DNA of 15,939 nucleotides from an uncultured Rubrobacteraceae bacterium (lineage in GTDB: Bacteria > Actinomycetota > Rubrobacteria > Rubrobacterales > Rubrobacteraceae), in NCBI GenBank assembly GCA_902806105.1, contig CADCVI010000036.1, positions 1 to 15,939 of the forward strand. Reading direction: 5' to 3'. Within the stretch, counting starts at the first letter, position 1, and the number at the start of each line of letters is the position of its first letter. Under the pieces are notes generated by a model that saw only the letters and a program-made list of their open reading frames with translations, made no database searches and was not told where the DNA came from. The position numbers were made by a program, and so were the translations under genes. Positions 1 to 9,205 of the stretch are shown piece after piece.

Positions 1-444
1 CTTCAGGCCGAAACGCTGCGCTATAGGGGCGAGCGTGACGACCATCTGTATCGTCGAGCAGTTGCCGTTCGCGACGATACCGTCGTGGTGGCGCGCGGCC
101 TCGGCGTTGACCTCCGGCACCACGAGCGGCACGTTGGGCTCGAGCCGGAAGTCGCTGCCGTTGTCTATGACGACCGCGCCCCTGGCCGTGGCCTCGCGCG
201 CGAGCTGGACCGCCGCCCCCTTCTCGCCTTCCGTCCCGGCGAAGAGCGCGATATCCACCCCCTCGAACGCCTCGGGCTCGGCGACCCCGACCTCGAAGGT
301 CTCCCCGTCGAGGACCGACGTGCGCGCGCTCCGGGCCAGGACGCGTAGCTCCTTGAGGGGGAAGTTCCGCCTCCTGAGCTCGGCCACGAGCCTCTCGCCC
401 ACGAGGCCCGCGCCTACCACAGCTACCGTGTACCCCTCGCTCAT
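1..444 (-). CDS. asd: Aspartate-semialdehyde dehydrogenase, N-terminal part (runs off left edge)
   Basis: This enzyme reduces beta-aspartyl phosphate to aspartate semialdehyde with NADPH, the second step of the aspartate family pathway. Only the first 148 residues are inside the window. A nucleotide-binding loop (GAGLVG, residues 11-16) sits at the N-terminus, followed by VIDNGSDFR (92-100), VVPEVN (108-113) and the catalytic cysteine in NGNCST (Cys129). The loop is one residue shorter than the usual GxTGxVG of the family. The ATG start has an AGGAG seven bases upstream and lies one base after the hom stop codon, so it is the last visible gene of the metX-metY-lysC-hom-asd operon. The C-terminal dimerisation part is not visible. 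The identification is secure from the active-site motif and the neighbours. Confidence 0.95.
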   Translation of the reverse strand, partial: MSEGYTVAVVGAGLVGERLVAELRRRNFPLKELRVLARSARTSVLDGETFEVGVAEPEAFEGVDIALFAGTEGEKGAAVQLAREATARGAVVIDNGSDFRLEPNVPLVVPEVNAEAARHHDGIVANGNCSTIQMVVTLAPIAQRFGLK

Positions 445-445
445 C

Positions 446-1521
446 TCAGTTCTCCTCGTCTCTCACGATCTTGCCAACGATATCCAGCATATCCCCGACG
501 ACCCCGCTCGCCGTCCGCTCCGGTCCGGCCCCCGGCCCCGTGACGGTGAGCGTCACGTCCGAGTAGCGGCGCGTGCGGAAGTCGAAGACGTTCTCGGGGC
601 CGCTTATGGGGCCGAACGGCGTCTCCACCGCGGCCTCCGTCAGACCGACCTCTATCGGACCCTCGGCCGGGATGCGCGCGAGGTAGCGGAGCATGTGGTT
701 CTCCTTCACCGCGTGCATCCTGCGGGCGAAGTCGTCGTCCGCCTCGGGCAGGCGCTCCATGAACTCCGGCAGCGGCACCTCCTGCAAGCCCTCGGGGACG
801 AGGGACTCGTAGGGGATCTCCGATGGCTCTATCTCCCGCCCCATCGTGCGGGCCAGGATGATCGCCTTTCGCGCCACGTCGAGGCCGGAGAGGTCGTCGC
901 GGGGGTCGGGCTCCGCGTAGTGGAGCGCCACCGCCTCCTTTACGGCCTCGGAGAACGACCTTCCGCCCTCGACCGCGCTCATGATGAAGCCCAAGGTGCC
1001 GCTCGGGCTCGCCTGTATCTCGATCACCTCGTCCCCGGTCTCCATGAGCCCCTTGAGCGTGGAGATTATGGGCATACCGGCGCCGACGGTAGCCTCGTAC
1101 CACAGCCTGTCGCCGGCAGCCTCGATCAGGCTCTCGTACTGCTCCGTCCCCCCGGAGAGGGGTCCCTTGTTGGAGAGGACGAGGCACGAGCCGTTCTGCA
1201 CGCCGAGCAGGTCCAGGTCGAAGGTGCCGCCGTGCACCGCGAGGTCCACGACGATGCGCGTGACGCCCCCCTCCGGCTCGGCCGCCAGCACGTCCCTGAC
1301 GGGCTCCACCCCTAGCTCGGAGAGCTTGCCGCCGTCTTCCTTCAGCCGGAGCGCCTGCGGCAGCAGTTCCTCGCCGACCAGCGCGCCGGAGGTGTCAGCG
1401 ACGGCATGGTAGTGGAGGTCGAGGCCCAGGGTCTCCAGCCAGCGCTTGCGCTCTTCTATGACGATCTGGGCCACGGCCCGGCCGACGTATCCGAGGCCGA
1501 GCTGCACGATCTCGACGCGTC

Positions 1522-1525
<4 letters not shown>
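446..1525 (-). CDS. hom: Homoserine dehydrogenase without ACT domain
   Basis: This enzyme reduces aspartate semialdehyde to homoserine, the branch-point precursor of methionine and threonine. The 359-residue protein has an N-terminal NAD(P) fold (GLGYVG, 10-15), NKG (119-121), the family signature YEATVGAGMPII (143-154) and the catalytic region AEPDPRDDLSGLDVARK (204-220). Glu205, Asp216 and Lys220 occupy the catalytic positions known from the yeast enzyme. The protein ends where most bacterial Hom proteins (about 430 residues) continue into a C-terminal ACT domain, so the usual threonine-feedback module is absent. The open frame extends upstream to 2206, but I chose the GTG at 1525: it has GAGGAGGT five to six bases upstream and overlaps the lysC stop as GTGA. 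This start gives the Rossmann strand its normal N-terminus. Confidence 0.96.
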
Positions 1526-4061
<2,536 letters not shown>

Positions 4062-5195
4062 CTACTCGTTGAGGAACGGCCCGACGGCCGCCCTTAGCTC
4101 GTCCCAGTCTTTCAGAAACGCATCATGCCCGTTCTCTGACTCTATCTCCTCGTACCGGACCTTCGCACCGGCCCGCCTCGCCTCTTCGACGGTCTCCCTT
4201 ACCTCGGCGGCCGGGAAGAGCCAGTCGCTCGAAACCCCGACGAAGAGGACGTCGGCCTCGATCCTCCGGTACGCCTCCTCGCGCGACGCGTAGCCCGCCC
4301 CGGCATCGTACAGGTCCATCGCGCGCGTCAGGTACAGGTACGAGTTGGCGTCGAAGCGCCCGGCGAGGTCGCGGCCCTGGTAGTGGAGGTAGCCCTCGAC
4401 CTCGAACGTCCCGGCGAAATCGTCGTAGAGCGGCGGGCGGCTCGCCGGCCTCCTCCCGAACCGCTCCCACATCCCGGGCGCGCTCTGGTACGTGACCATC
4501 CCGGCCATGCGCGCTATCGAGAGGCCGGTCTCCGGCGCATCCCCCTCCTCGTAGTAGTCGCCGCCGCGCCAGTTCGGGTCGGCCATTATGGCGCGACGCC
4601 CGATCTCGCTCATCGCCACCCCCTGCGGGCCCAGGGCCCCCGTGGAGGCGACCGGCACCGCCTTCTCGACGAACCCCGGGAACTCGATGGCCCATTCGAG
4701 TGCCTGCTGCCCGCCTATGGACCCGCCGACGACCGCCCGGAGCTTGCGCACCCCCAGCCCATCGAGGAGCCGCTTCTGCGCCCGTACGATGTCGCGGATG
4801 GTGACGATGGGGAAGCGCATGCCGTACGGCCGCCCCGATCCCGGCTCCATCGAGGCCGGCCCCGTCGACCCCGAGCAGCCGCCGAGCACGTTGGAGCAGA
4901 CGACGAAGTTCTCGTCCGTGTCTATAACGCGCCCCGGCCCGACCATCTCGTCCCACCAGCCGCCGCGCCTGTAAGCGTCGGAAGGCCCCCCGGAGCAGTG
5001 CGAGTCGCCCGTCAGGGCGTGGACCACGAGCACGGCGTTCCCGGCCGTATCGTCCAGCTCGCCCCAGGTCTCGTAGGCCAGCTTTACCTCTGGGAGGTAG
5101 CCGCCCATCTCCGGCTCGAAGGAGCCAATGGGGTGGAAGTTCTTGCCCGGTCGGGCCGGAGCCGCGTTAGCCCCGGCCCCCGGCTCTGGTGTCAT
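4062..5195 (-). CDS. metX: Homoserine O-acetyltransferase (MetX, alpha/beta hydrolase fold)
   Basis: MetX transfers an acyl group, presumably acetyl, from its CoA ester to homoserine, committing it to methionine. The 377-residue protein carries HALTGDSH (59-66), NVLGGCSGSTGP (102-113), the nucleophile elbow GGSIGG with Ser159, and the other two triad residues Asp324 (SSDWLFP) and His357 (NGHDAFL). The open frame continues upstream to a TTG at 5339, but that codon lies inside the P4 helix of the SAM riboswitch, so I use the ATG at 5195. The only strong Shine-Dalgarno (AAGGAGG, 5213-5219) is 17 bases before this ATG, which is unusually far. No better in-frame start lies between. It is the first gene of the riboswitch-controlled operon. 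Acetyl versus succinyl specificity cannot be proven from sequence. Confidence 0.93.
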   Translation of the reverse strand: MTPEPGAGANAAPARPGKNFHPIGSFEPEMGGYLPEVKLAYETWGELDDTAGNAVLVVHALTGDSHCSGGPSDAYRRGGWWDEMVGPGRVIDTDENFVVCSNVLGGCSGSTGPASMEPGSGRPYGMRFPIVTIRDIVRAQKRLLDGLGVRKLRAVVGGSIGGQQALEWAIEFPGFVEKAVPVASTGALGPQGVAMSEIGRRAIMADPNWRGGDYYEEGDAPETGLSIARMAGMVTYQSAPGMWERFGRRPASRPPLYDDFAGTFEVEGYLHYQGRDLAGRFDANSYLYLTRAMDLYDAGAGYASREEAYRRIEADVLFVGVSSDWLFPAAEVRETVEEARRAGAKVRYEEIESENGHDAFLKDWDELRAAVGPFLNE

Positions 5196-5315
5196 GCTTC
5201 GTAGTAATGTAGCCTCCTTCGTCCGTCGCGTACTTACGCCGTGGCGGCGTCGGGCTCTACCCCGCTCCGCCTTACGCGCAACCCGCTCCGTAGAGGAGGC
5301 CTCAAGTGATCGGCT
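5196..5315 (-). promoter_or_regulatory. Expression platform of the SAM riboswitch, predicted SD-sequestering hairpin
   Basis: Directly after the aptamer, GCCTCCT (5294-5300) is perfectly complementary to the metX Shine-Dalgarno AGGAGGC (5212-5218). Nested inside this pairing are CGCGTA (5273-5278) with TACGCG (5227-5232), and GGCGG (5267-5271) with CCGCC (5243-5247). This forms a long coaxial hairpin that would hide the ribosome site. The last P1 bases (GGAG, 5316-5319) can pair with CTCC inside the anti-SD (5295-5298), a possible switch between states. There is no U-tract, so translational control is more likely than intrinsic termination. The folding is inferred by eye. Confidence 0.6.
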
Positions 5316-5449
5316 CTCCACATCTTCCAGGACGCTCAACGTGCTCTGCGTCCTGCTGGACTTGGCACCTTGCGCGGGCGGTCTCCCACCCTACGCCGGT
5401 TGCCGCGGTTTCAAAGGGCCAGTTCCCTCCACCGCTCTCGATGCGAGTC
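5316..5449 (-). promoter_or_regulatory. SAM-I (S-box) riboswitch aptamer
   Basis: This RNA binds S-adenosylmethionine and normally lowers expression of downstream methionine genes. Read on the minus strand it carries the S-box core almost intact: AUCGAGAGCGGUGGAGGGA, then CUGGCCC, UUUGAAACCGCGGCAACC and AGGUGCCAAGUCC. P1 is formed by CUCGCAUC (5440-5447) with GAUGUGGAG (5316-5324), with a G-U pair and one bulge. P4 is CAGGACGC with GCGUCCUG around a 12-base loop. P3 and the kink-turn region are recognisable from the conserved GGAGGGA and GAAACC segments. It lies between a good promoter and metX, the classical setting for this class. Confidence 0.95.
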
Positions 5450-5463
5450 CGCGCTAGGGCAAG

Positions 5464-5493
5464 ATGCTAAAGCACCGCACCCCCAACCGTCAA
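5464..5493 (-). promoter_or_regulatory. Sigma-70-type promoter of the riboswitch-metX operon
   Basis: TTGACG (5488-5493) matches five of six bases of the -35 consensus. It is followed after 18 bases by TAGCAT (5464-5469), four of six for the -10. Transcription would begin near 5457, a few bases before riboswitch helix P1. The decanucleotide GCTTTAGCAT covering the -10 recurs upstream of fabF at 14760-14769. Confidence 0.7.
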
Positions 5494-5589
5494 GGGCGGG
5501 CAAGCGTCGCCTGGCCTGCTTTAGAGGGGATATCGGGTCGTACCGCCGGACAGCTCGCTTCGTGCTCGGAACGAGCGGCCATCATGGGG

Positions 5590-5622
5590 GCGGGGCGGCC
5601 TCGTTTCGAGCGGCTGCCCCGC
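5590..5622 (-). terminator. Possible proS terminator hairpin (no U-tract)
   Basis: Starting 21 bases after the proS stop, GCGGGGC pairs with GCCCCGC around an imperfect inner stem (CTCG/CGAG, AAA loop). A second weaker hairpin follows at 5553-5576 (GCTCG-TTC with GAA-G-CGAGC). Neither has a run of U after it, so intrinsic termination is uncertain, but both lie between proS and the metX promoter. Bases 5494-5552 show nothing else I can support. Confidence 0.35.
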
Positions 5623-5643
5623 ACACCCTAACGCATTGTGTCG

Positions 5644-7083
5644 CTAATAGGCGCGGGCGAATACGGCGGTCAATCCGGGCTTTCCGGAGACGAGGTCGGT
5701 CCCCTCCTCGCGCTCGAACGGGAGGAGACGGATCGTGGCCTTCGTCTCCTCCTTTATCTTCGCCTCCGTCGCCGGGTCGCCGTCCCAGGGGGCGAGGACG
5801 AAGCCGCGGTTCTCCTCGATGATCTCCTTGAACTCCCCGTAGCTCTCGGCCCGGCGCGTGTTCTCGTCGCGGAACCTCGTGGCCTCGCGGAGCATGCTCT
5901 CCTGGATCTCCCCGAGGGTCTCGCGGAGCCTGCCGGCCAGACCCTCGCGCGGGACGAACTCCTTGCCCTCCTTGCCGGCGACGTCGCGGCGCGCGAGGAC
6001 CGCCTGGCCGTTCTCGATGTCCTTCGGCCCGATCTCGATGCGCACCGGCACGCCGCGCAGCTCGTGCTCGTTGAACTTGTAGCCCGGGGAGTGCTCCTCG
6101 TCGAGGTCGATCTCCATGCGGAAACCCTCGCTCTTGAGCTCGATGTAGAGCTTCTCGGCCTCGCGGCGCACCTCGTCCTTGCTGTTGCCCCGCCAGATCG
6201 GGACGATGACCGCCTCCGTCGGCGCGAGCTTCGGCGGTATCTTCAGCCCCCGGTCGTCGCCGTGAACGAGGATCAGGCCGCCTATAACCCTCGTCGAGAA
6301 GCCCCACGAGGTCTGGTGCGCGTACTGGCGCTCCTGGTTCTCGTCGAGAAACGTGATGTCGAAGGCGCGCGAGAAGTTCTGCCCGAGGTCGTGGCTCGTC
6401 GCCGCCTGGAGCGCCCGGCCGTCCCCCATGAGCCCCTCGCACGTGAACGTCTCGATGGCGCCGGGGAACCTCTCCGACGGGCTCTTGATACCGTCGAGCA
6501 CCGGGATCGCGAGGTTCTCGTAGAAGCAGTCGCGGTAGACCCGCTGCATCCTGAGGGCCTCCTCGCGCGACTCGCGGGCGGTCGCGTGGACCGTGTGCCC
6601 CTCCTGCCACAGAAACTCCGCCGTGCGCAGAAACGGGCGCGTGACCTTCTCCCAGCGCATCACGTTGCACCACTGGTTCACGAGCACGGGCAGGTCGCGG
6701 TAGCTCTGGACCCAGCGGCTGTAGAAGTCGCAGATGATGCTCTCGGAGGTCGGCCGGACGGCGAGCCGCTCCTCAAGGTCCTCCCGGCCCCCTATCGTCA
6801 CCCACGCGAGCTCCGGGTCGAAGGCCTCGACGACCTCGGCCTCTTTCTTCAGATAACTCTCCGGGATAAGCAGCGGAAAGTAGGCGTTCTGATGCCCCGT
6901 CGCCTTGAAGCGGGCATCGAGGTCCGCCTGAATACGCTCCCACAGAGCGTAGCCGTAAGGACGAATGGCGAAGGTCCCCCGAACGGGCCCGTAGTCCGCG
7001 AGCTTCGCCATCCTCACGAGCTGCAGGTACCACTTGCTCGCGTCCTCGCTCTTCTTCGTAAGCTTCTCGACAGCCTCGGCCAC
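5644..7083 (-). CDS. proS: Prolyl-tRNA synthetase, type 3 (archaeal/eukaryotic-like)
   Basis: This cytoplasmic class II aminoacyl-tRNA synthetase charges tRNA-Pro. The 479 residues match the short ProS type 3 and not the roughly 570-residue bacterial form with its inserted editing domain. Motifs seen are RPTSE (110-114), motif 2 RPFLRTAEFLWQEGHT (149-164), the proline pocket region around SHDLGQNFSRAFD (230-242), motif 3 GGLILVHGDDRGLKIPP (268-284) and the conserved C-terminal FARAY. The last 60 residues contain no cysteine, although several type-3 enzymes bind zinc there through a four-cysteine site. The GTG start at 7083 has AGAGGA about seven bases upstream. It is preceded by a -10-like TATACT and separated from the toxin gene by 105 bases, so it is probably transcribed on its own. 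Confidence 0.96.
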   Translation of the reverse strand: MAEAVEKLTKKSEDASKWYLQLVRMAKLADYGPVRGTFAIRPYGYALWERIQADLDARFKATGHQNAYFPLLIPESYLKKEAEVVEAFDPELAWVTIGGREDLEERLAVRPTSESIICDFYSRWVQSYRDLPVLVNQWCNVMRWEKVTRPFLRTAEFLWQEGHTVHATARESREEALRMQRVYRDCFYENLAIPVLDGIKSPSERFPGAIETFTCEGLMGDGRALQAATSHDLGQNFSRAFDITFLDENQERQYAHQTSWGFSTRVIGGLILVHGDDRGLKIPPKLAPTEAVIVPIWRGNSKDEVRREAEKLYIELKSEGFRMEIDLDEEHSPGYKFNEHELRGVPVRIEIGPKDIENGQAVLARRDVAGKEGKEFVPREGLAGRLRETLGEIQESMLREATRFRDENTRRAESYGEFKEIIEENRGFVLAPWDGDPATEAKIKEETKATIRLLPFEREEGTDLVSGKPGLTAVFARAY

Positions 7084-7116
7084 GGGAGTTCCTCTCGTTA
7101 TGAAATCGTTTGCGCG

Positions 7117-7138
7117 GAGTATAGCGTTTGGTTTTCGC
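7117..7138 (-). promoter_or_regulatory. Putative proS promoter with shared upstream motif
   Basis: TATACT (7118-7123) matches five of six bases of the -10 consensus and lies 34 bases before the proS start. No -35 hexamer is visible at the normal distance. Instead GCGAAAACC (7130-7138) stands six bases upstream of the -10. The same arrangement, with TATACTC, occurs upstream of the nitroreductase gene at 11726-11747. Confidence 0.45.
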
Positions 7139-7188
7139 GCGAGGCCCTGGCTCGATGCAGTCTGGCTCCGTGTGCAACGGTCGCAACC

Positions 7189-7575
7189 CTACCAGACTGT
7201 CTCGACCGGATATCTCGCCACGAGCGGGTCTGCTGTAAGGATGGCAAGGTTCTCCACGATGGCCTGGGCGACCAGCAGACGGTCGAAGGGGTCGCGATGG
7301 TAGTTCGGCAACTCGGCGACCCCCACGCTATGACGAAGGGTTACGGGGAGCACCTCGATAGCGTTCTCTTGAAGCCGCGTGGAGAGGTAGGAGCTCAGGG
7401 GACCGGTCACCGTCAGCTTGCCCACGCCGATCTTGATCGCCATCTCCCATCCGCTGGCCGCGCTGAACAGCAACTCCCTCTGGCCGTCGCTCAGAACCTC
7501 CCGTGCCGCCCCGGAAAGGCGCTCATCGTCGTTGATCCACCACATGAAGGCATGGGTGTCTAGTAGGACCTTCAG
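7189..7575 (-). CDS. PIN-domain toxin of a type II toxin-antitoxin pair (VapC-like), probable CTG start
   Basis: PIN toxins are Mg-dependent ribonucleases that stop translation unless bound by their antitoxin. The 128-residue reading has the acidic residues of the fold: Asp6 in VLLDTHAF, Glu44 in SGWEMAIK, Asp95 and Asp98 in HRDPFDRLL, and Asp116 in LTADP. The first ATG (7545) would remove strand 1 and Asp6. The in-frame stretch upstream contains no ATG, GTG or TTG after a stop, but the CTG at 7573-7575 sits exactly where family members begin (MKVLLDTHA pattern). It overlaps the antitoxin TGA as CTGA, the same 4-base coupling used by other genes here. The start is inference; the PIN identification is firm. 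The RNA target cannot be deduced. Confidence 0.85.
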   Translation of the reverse strand: MKVLLDTHAFMWWINDDERLSGAAREVLSDGQRELLFSAASGWEMAIKIGVGKLTVTGPLSSYLSTRLQENAIEVLPVTLRHSVGVAELPNYHRDPFDRLLVAQAIVENLAILTADPLVARYPVETVW

Positions 7576-7808
7576 CGCTCGAACGAGTCCAGGATCTCAT
7601 CGGGCAACGGGGCGTCGAAGTCGTCCGAATACCAGATCGTACCCTTGGCACTCCCTGGCCGCCGCTGTTTCGGCTTCTCGCTAACGGCGACCAGACGGGC
7701 CACCGGCTTCCCGGCCTTGGCGATCACCACCTCTTCGCCCTGCCGCACCTCCTCCAACAACCTCGACAGGTGCGTCTTCGCCTCATGAATGTTCACCGTC
7801 CGGGCCAT
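7572..7808 (-). CDS. Phd/YefM-family antitoxin
   Basis: This small protein neutralises the adjacent PIN toxin and, by family precedent, represses its own promoter. The 78 residues begin MARTVNIHEAKTHLSRLLEEV, the typical Phd fold and DNA-binding start, followed by GEEVVIAKAGKPVARLV (residues 24-40). The tail, which includes WYSDDFDAPLP, should be the disordered toxin-binding segment. The ATG at 7808 is preferred because GGTGG lies five bases upstream and it starts at the conserved ART-x-NIHEAK. A GTG at 7817 would add three residues. The gene ends in a 4-base overlap with the toxin. It is driven by a near-consensus promoter just upstream and is independent of the synthetase genes on either side. 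Confidence 0.9.
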   Translation of the reverse strand: MARTVNIHEAKTHLSRLLEEVRQGEEVVIAKAGKPVARLVAVSEKPKQRRPGSAKGTIWYSDDFDAPLPDEILDSFER

Positions 7809-7843
7809 CTGGACCACCCTTCTCCGCTCACCCGTCGCAGAAT

Positions 7844-7872
7844 ATTATAAGGTTAGTCCACCCCTTAGTCTA
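7844..7872 (-). promoter_or_regulatory. Promoter of the toxin-antitoxin pair
   Basis: TAGACT (7867-7872, four of six for -35) is followed after exactly 17 bases by a perfect TATAAT (7844-7849). The -35 overlaps the serS TAG stop codon. Transcription would start near 7837, about 29 bases before the antitoxin ATG. The AT-rich -10 stands out in this GC-rich region. Confidence 0.75.
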
Positions 7873-9141
7873 CTTCTTCGGCGTGAGTTCCTTCTTGCCG
7901 ACGTAGGGGACGAGGGCTTCGGGCAGTTCGACCGAGCCGTCTTCCCTCTGGTAGTTCTCGAGCAGCGCGATCAGGACGCGGCTGATAGCCAGGGCGGTGC
8001 CGTTGAGGGTGTGGAGAAGCTGGGGGCGTCCACCGTCCTTTCTGTAGCGGATCTTGAGGCGGCGGGCCTGGTAGTCGGTGGTGTTGGAGGTGCTGGTCAC
8101 CTCGCCGTAGGCATCCCGGCCGGGCATCCAGGCTTCGAGGTCGTACTTGCGGTAGGCAGCGCCCCCGAGGTCGCCGGTGCAGATGTCCACGACGCGGTAC
8201 GGGAGGCCGAGGCCCTGAAAGATTCGCTCTTCTATCCCGACCATCTCCTCGTGGATGGCCTCGGATTGTTCCGGGGTGGCGAAGGCGAACATCTCGACCT
8301 TGGTGAACTGGTGGACGCGGTAGAGGCCCCGGCTCGCGCGGCCGTGGGAGCCTGCCTCGGTGCGGAAGCAGTGGGAGAGGCCGGCGAGGCGGATCGGGAG
8401 CTCCCCCTCGGCCAGGATCTCGTCGGCGAGAGAGCCCGCCAGCGTGATCTCGGCGGTCGCTATAAGCGAGAGGTCGCTGTCTTCGACGGAGTAGATCTGG
8501 GTCTCCGGCCCCCTCGGGCTGAAGCCGGTCCCGACGAGCGCGTCGTCGCGCGCGAGGTCGGGGGTGATCGTGGGCTCGTACCCCTGCTCCATGAGGATGT
8601 CCAGCGCGTACCTCACGAGCCCGAGCTCCAGCAGGACGGCGTCGCCGCGCAGGAAGTAGAACTTGCTGCCGGTAGTCTTCGCGCCCGCGTCGAAGTCTAT
8701 GATCCCCAGAGCTTCGCCGAGCTCTACATGGTCCCTGGGCTCGAAGGAAAATTTCGTCGGCTCTCCGAAGCGCCGGATCTCCACGTTCTCGGAGTCGTCG
8801 CGGCCTATCGGCGAGTCCGGGTGGGTCATGTTCGGGATATTGAGCTGCTCCTCCCGGAGCCTCCCCTCGACCCCAGAGAGCTCCCCTTCCTTCAAGGGCA
8901 CGCGCTCCTTCATCGAGCGCGCCTCCTCTACCAGGGCCTGCCGGGCCTCCGGGTCGCGCTCCTTGCCCACGCTCTTCGCCAGCTCGTTCTGGCGCTGCTT
9001 GAGCTCGTTGAGCTCCTGGATGAGGGCCGAACGGCGGTCCGCAAGCTCCACCACGAGCCCCACGTCCGCCTCGACGTGCCTGTTCCTACAGTTCTCGGCG
9101 ACGGCATCGGCGTTCTCGCGGATAAATTTGAGGTCGAGCAT
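7870..9141 (-). CDS. serS: Seryl-tRNA synthetase
   Basis: This class II synthetase charges tRNA-Ser and, where present, tRNA-Sec. The 423 residues are a standard bacterial length. The N-terminal 100 residues form the charged antiparallel coiled-coil arm that reads the long variable arm of the tRNA, ending in the conserved NIPN. The catalytic domain shows TAE (229-231), motif 2 with HCFRTEAGSHGRASRGLYRVHQF (257-279, shown as its core), TSTSNTTDYQARR (349-361) and motif 3 LNGTALAISRVLIALLENYQ (379-398). The ATG start has AGGAGG six bases upstream. The gene lies 64 bases after the methyltransferase stop, with a strong hairpin between, so it may be cotranscribed with the lipid operon or have its own unrecognised promoter. 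Confidence 0.97.
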   Translation of the reverse strand: MLDLKFIRENADAVAENCRNRHVEADVGLVVELADRRSALIQELNELKQRQNELAKSVGKERDPEARQALVEEARSMKERVPLKEGELSGVEGRLREEQLNIPNMTHPDSPIGRDDSENVEIRRFGEPTKFSFEPRDHVELGEALGIIDFDAGAKTTGSKFYFLRGDAVLLELGLVRYALDILMEQGYEPTITPDLARDDALVGTGFSPRGPETQIYSVEDSDLSLIATAEITLAGSLADEILAEGELPIRLAGLSHCFRTEAGSHGRASRGLYRVHQFTKVEMFAFATPEQSEAIHEEMVGIEERIFQGLGLPYRVVDICTGDLGGAAYRKYDLEAWMPGRDAYGEVTSTSNTTDYQARRLKIRYRKDGGRPQLLHTLNGTALAISRVLIALLENYQREDGSVELPEALVPYVGKKELTPKK

Positions 9142-9174
9142 GGGGGTCCTCCTGTTTGCAAGCTTGTCGGTACT

Positions 9175-9197
9175 CCGGCGCGTCTCAGACGTGCCGG
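9175..9197. terminator. Near-palindromic hairpin between methyltransferase gene and serS
   Basis: CCGGC-G-CGTC-TCA-GACG-T-GCCGG forms a stem of nine Watson-Crick pairs plus one G-U or mismatch with a three-base loop. It begins nine bases after the methyltransferase stop. There is no U-tract on either strand, so it may terminate the phenolic-lipid operon, or act as a processing site or operator for serS. Confidence 0.4.
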
Positions 9198-9205
9198 TCG
9201 CCCGA

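Noticed and set aside
5196..5339. 48-residue N-terminal extension of MetX
   Set aside because: Its start codon falls in helix P4 of the SAM riboswitch, and the sequence is the riboswitch and expression platform, not conserved protein.
5638..7563. Long plus-strand open frame (641 codons) opposite proS and the toxin, and similar long plus-strand frames at 35-1315, 7789-9258, 9599-10996 and 11988-13475
   Set aside because: They are antisense shadows of well-identified minus-strand genes in GC-rich DNA. They are Arg/Gly/Pro/Ala-rich and show no family motifs.
9142..9205. T-box leader upstream of serS
   Set aside because: Only 64 bases separate the genes, and no T-box core sequence or specifier structure is present.
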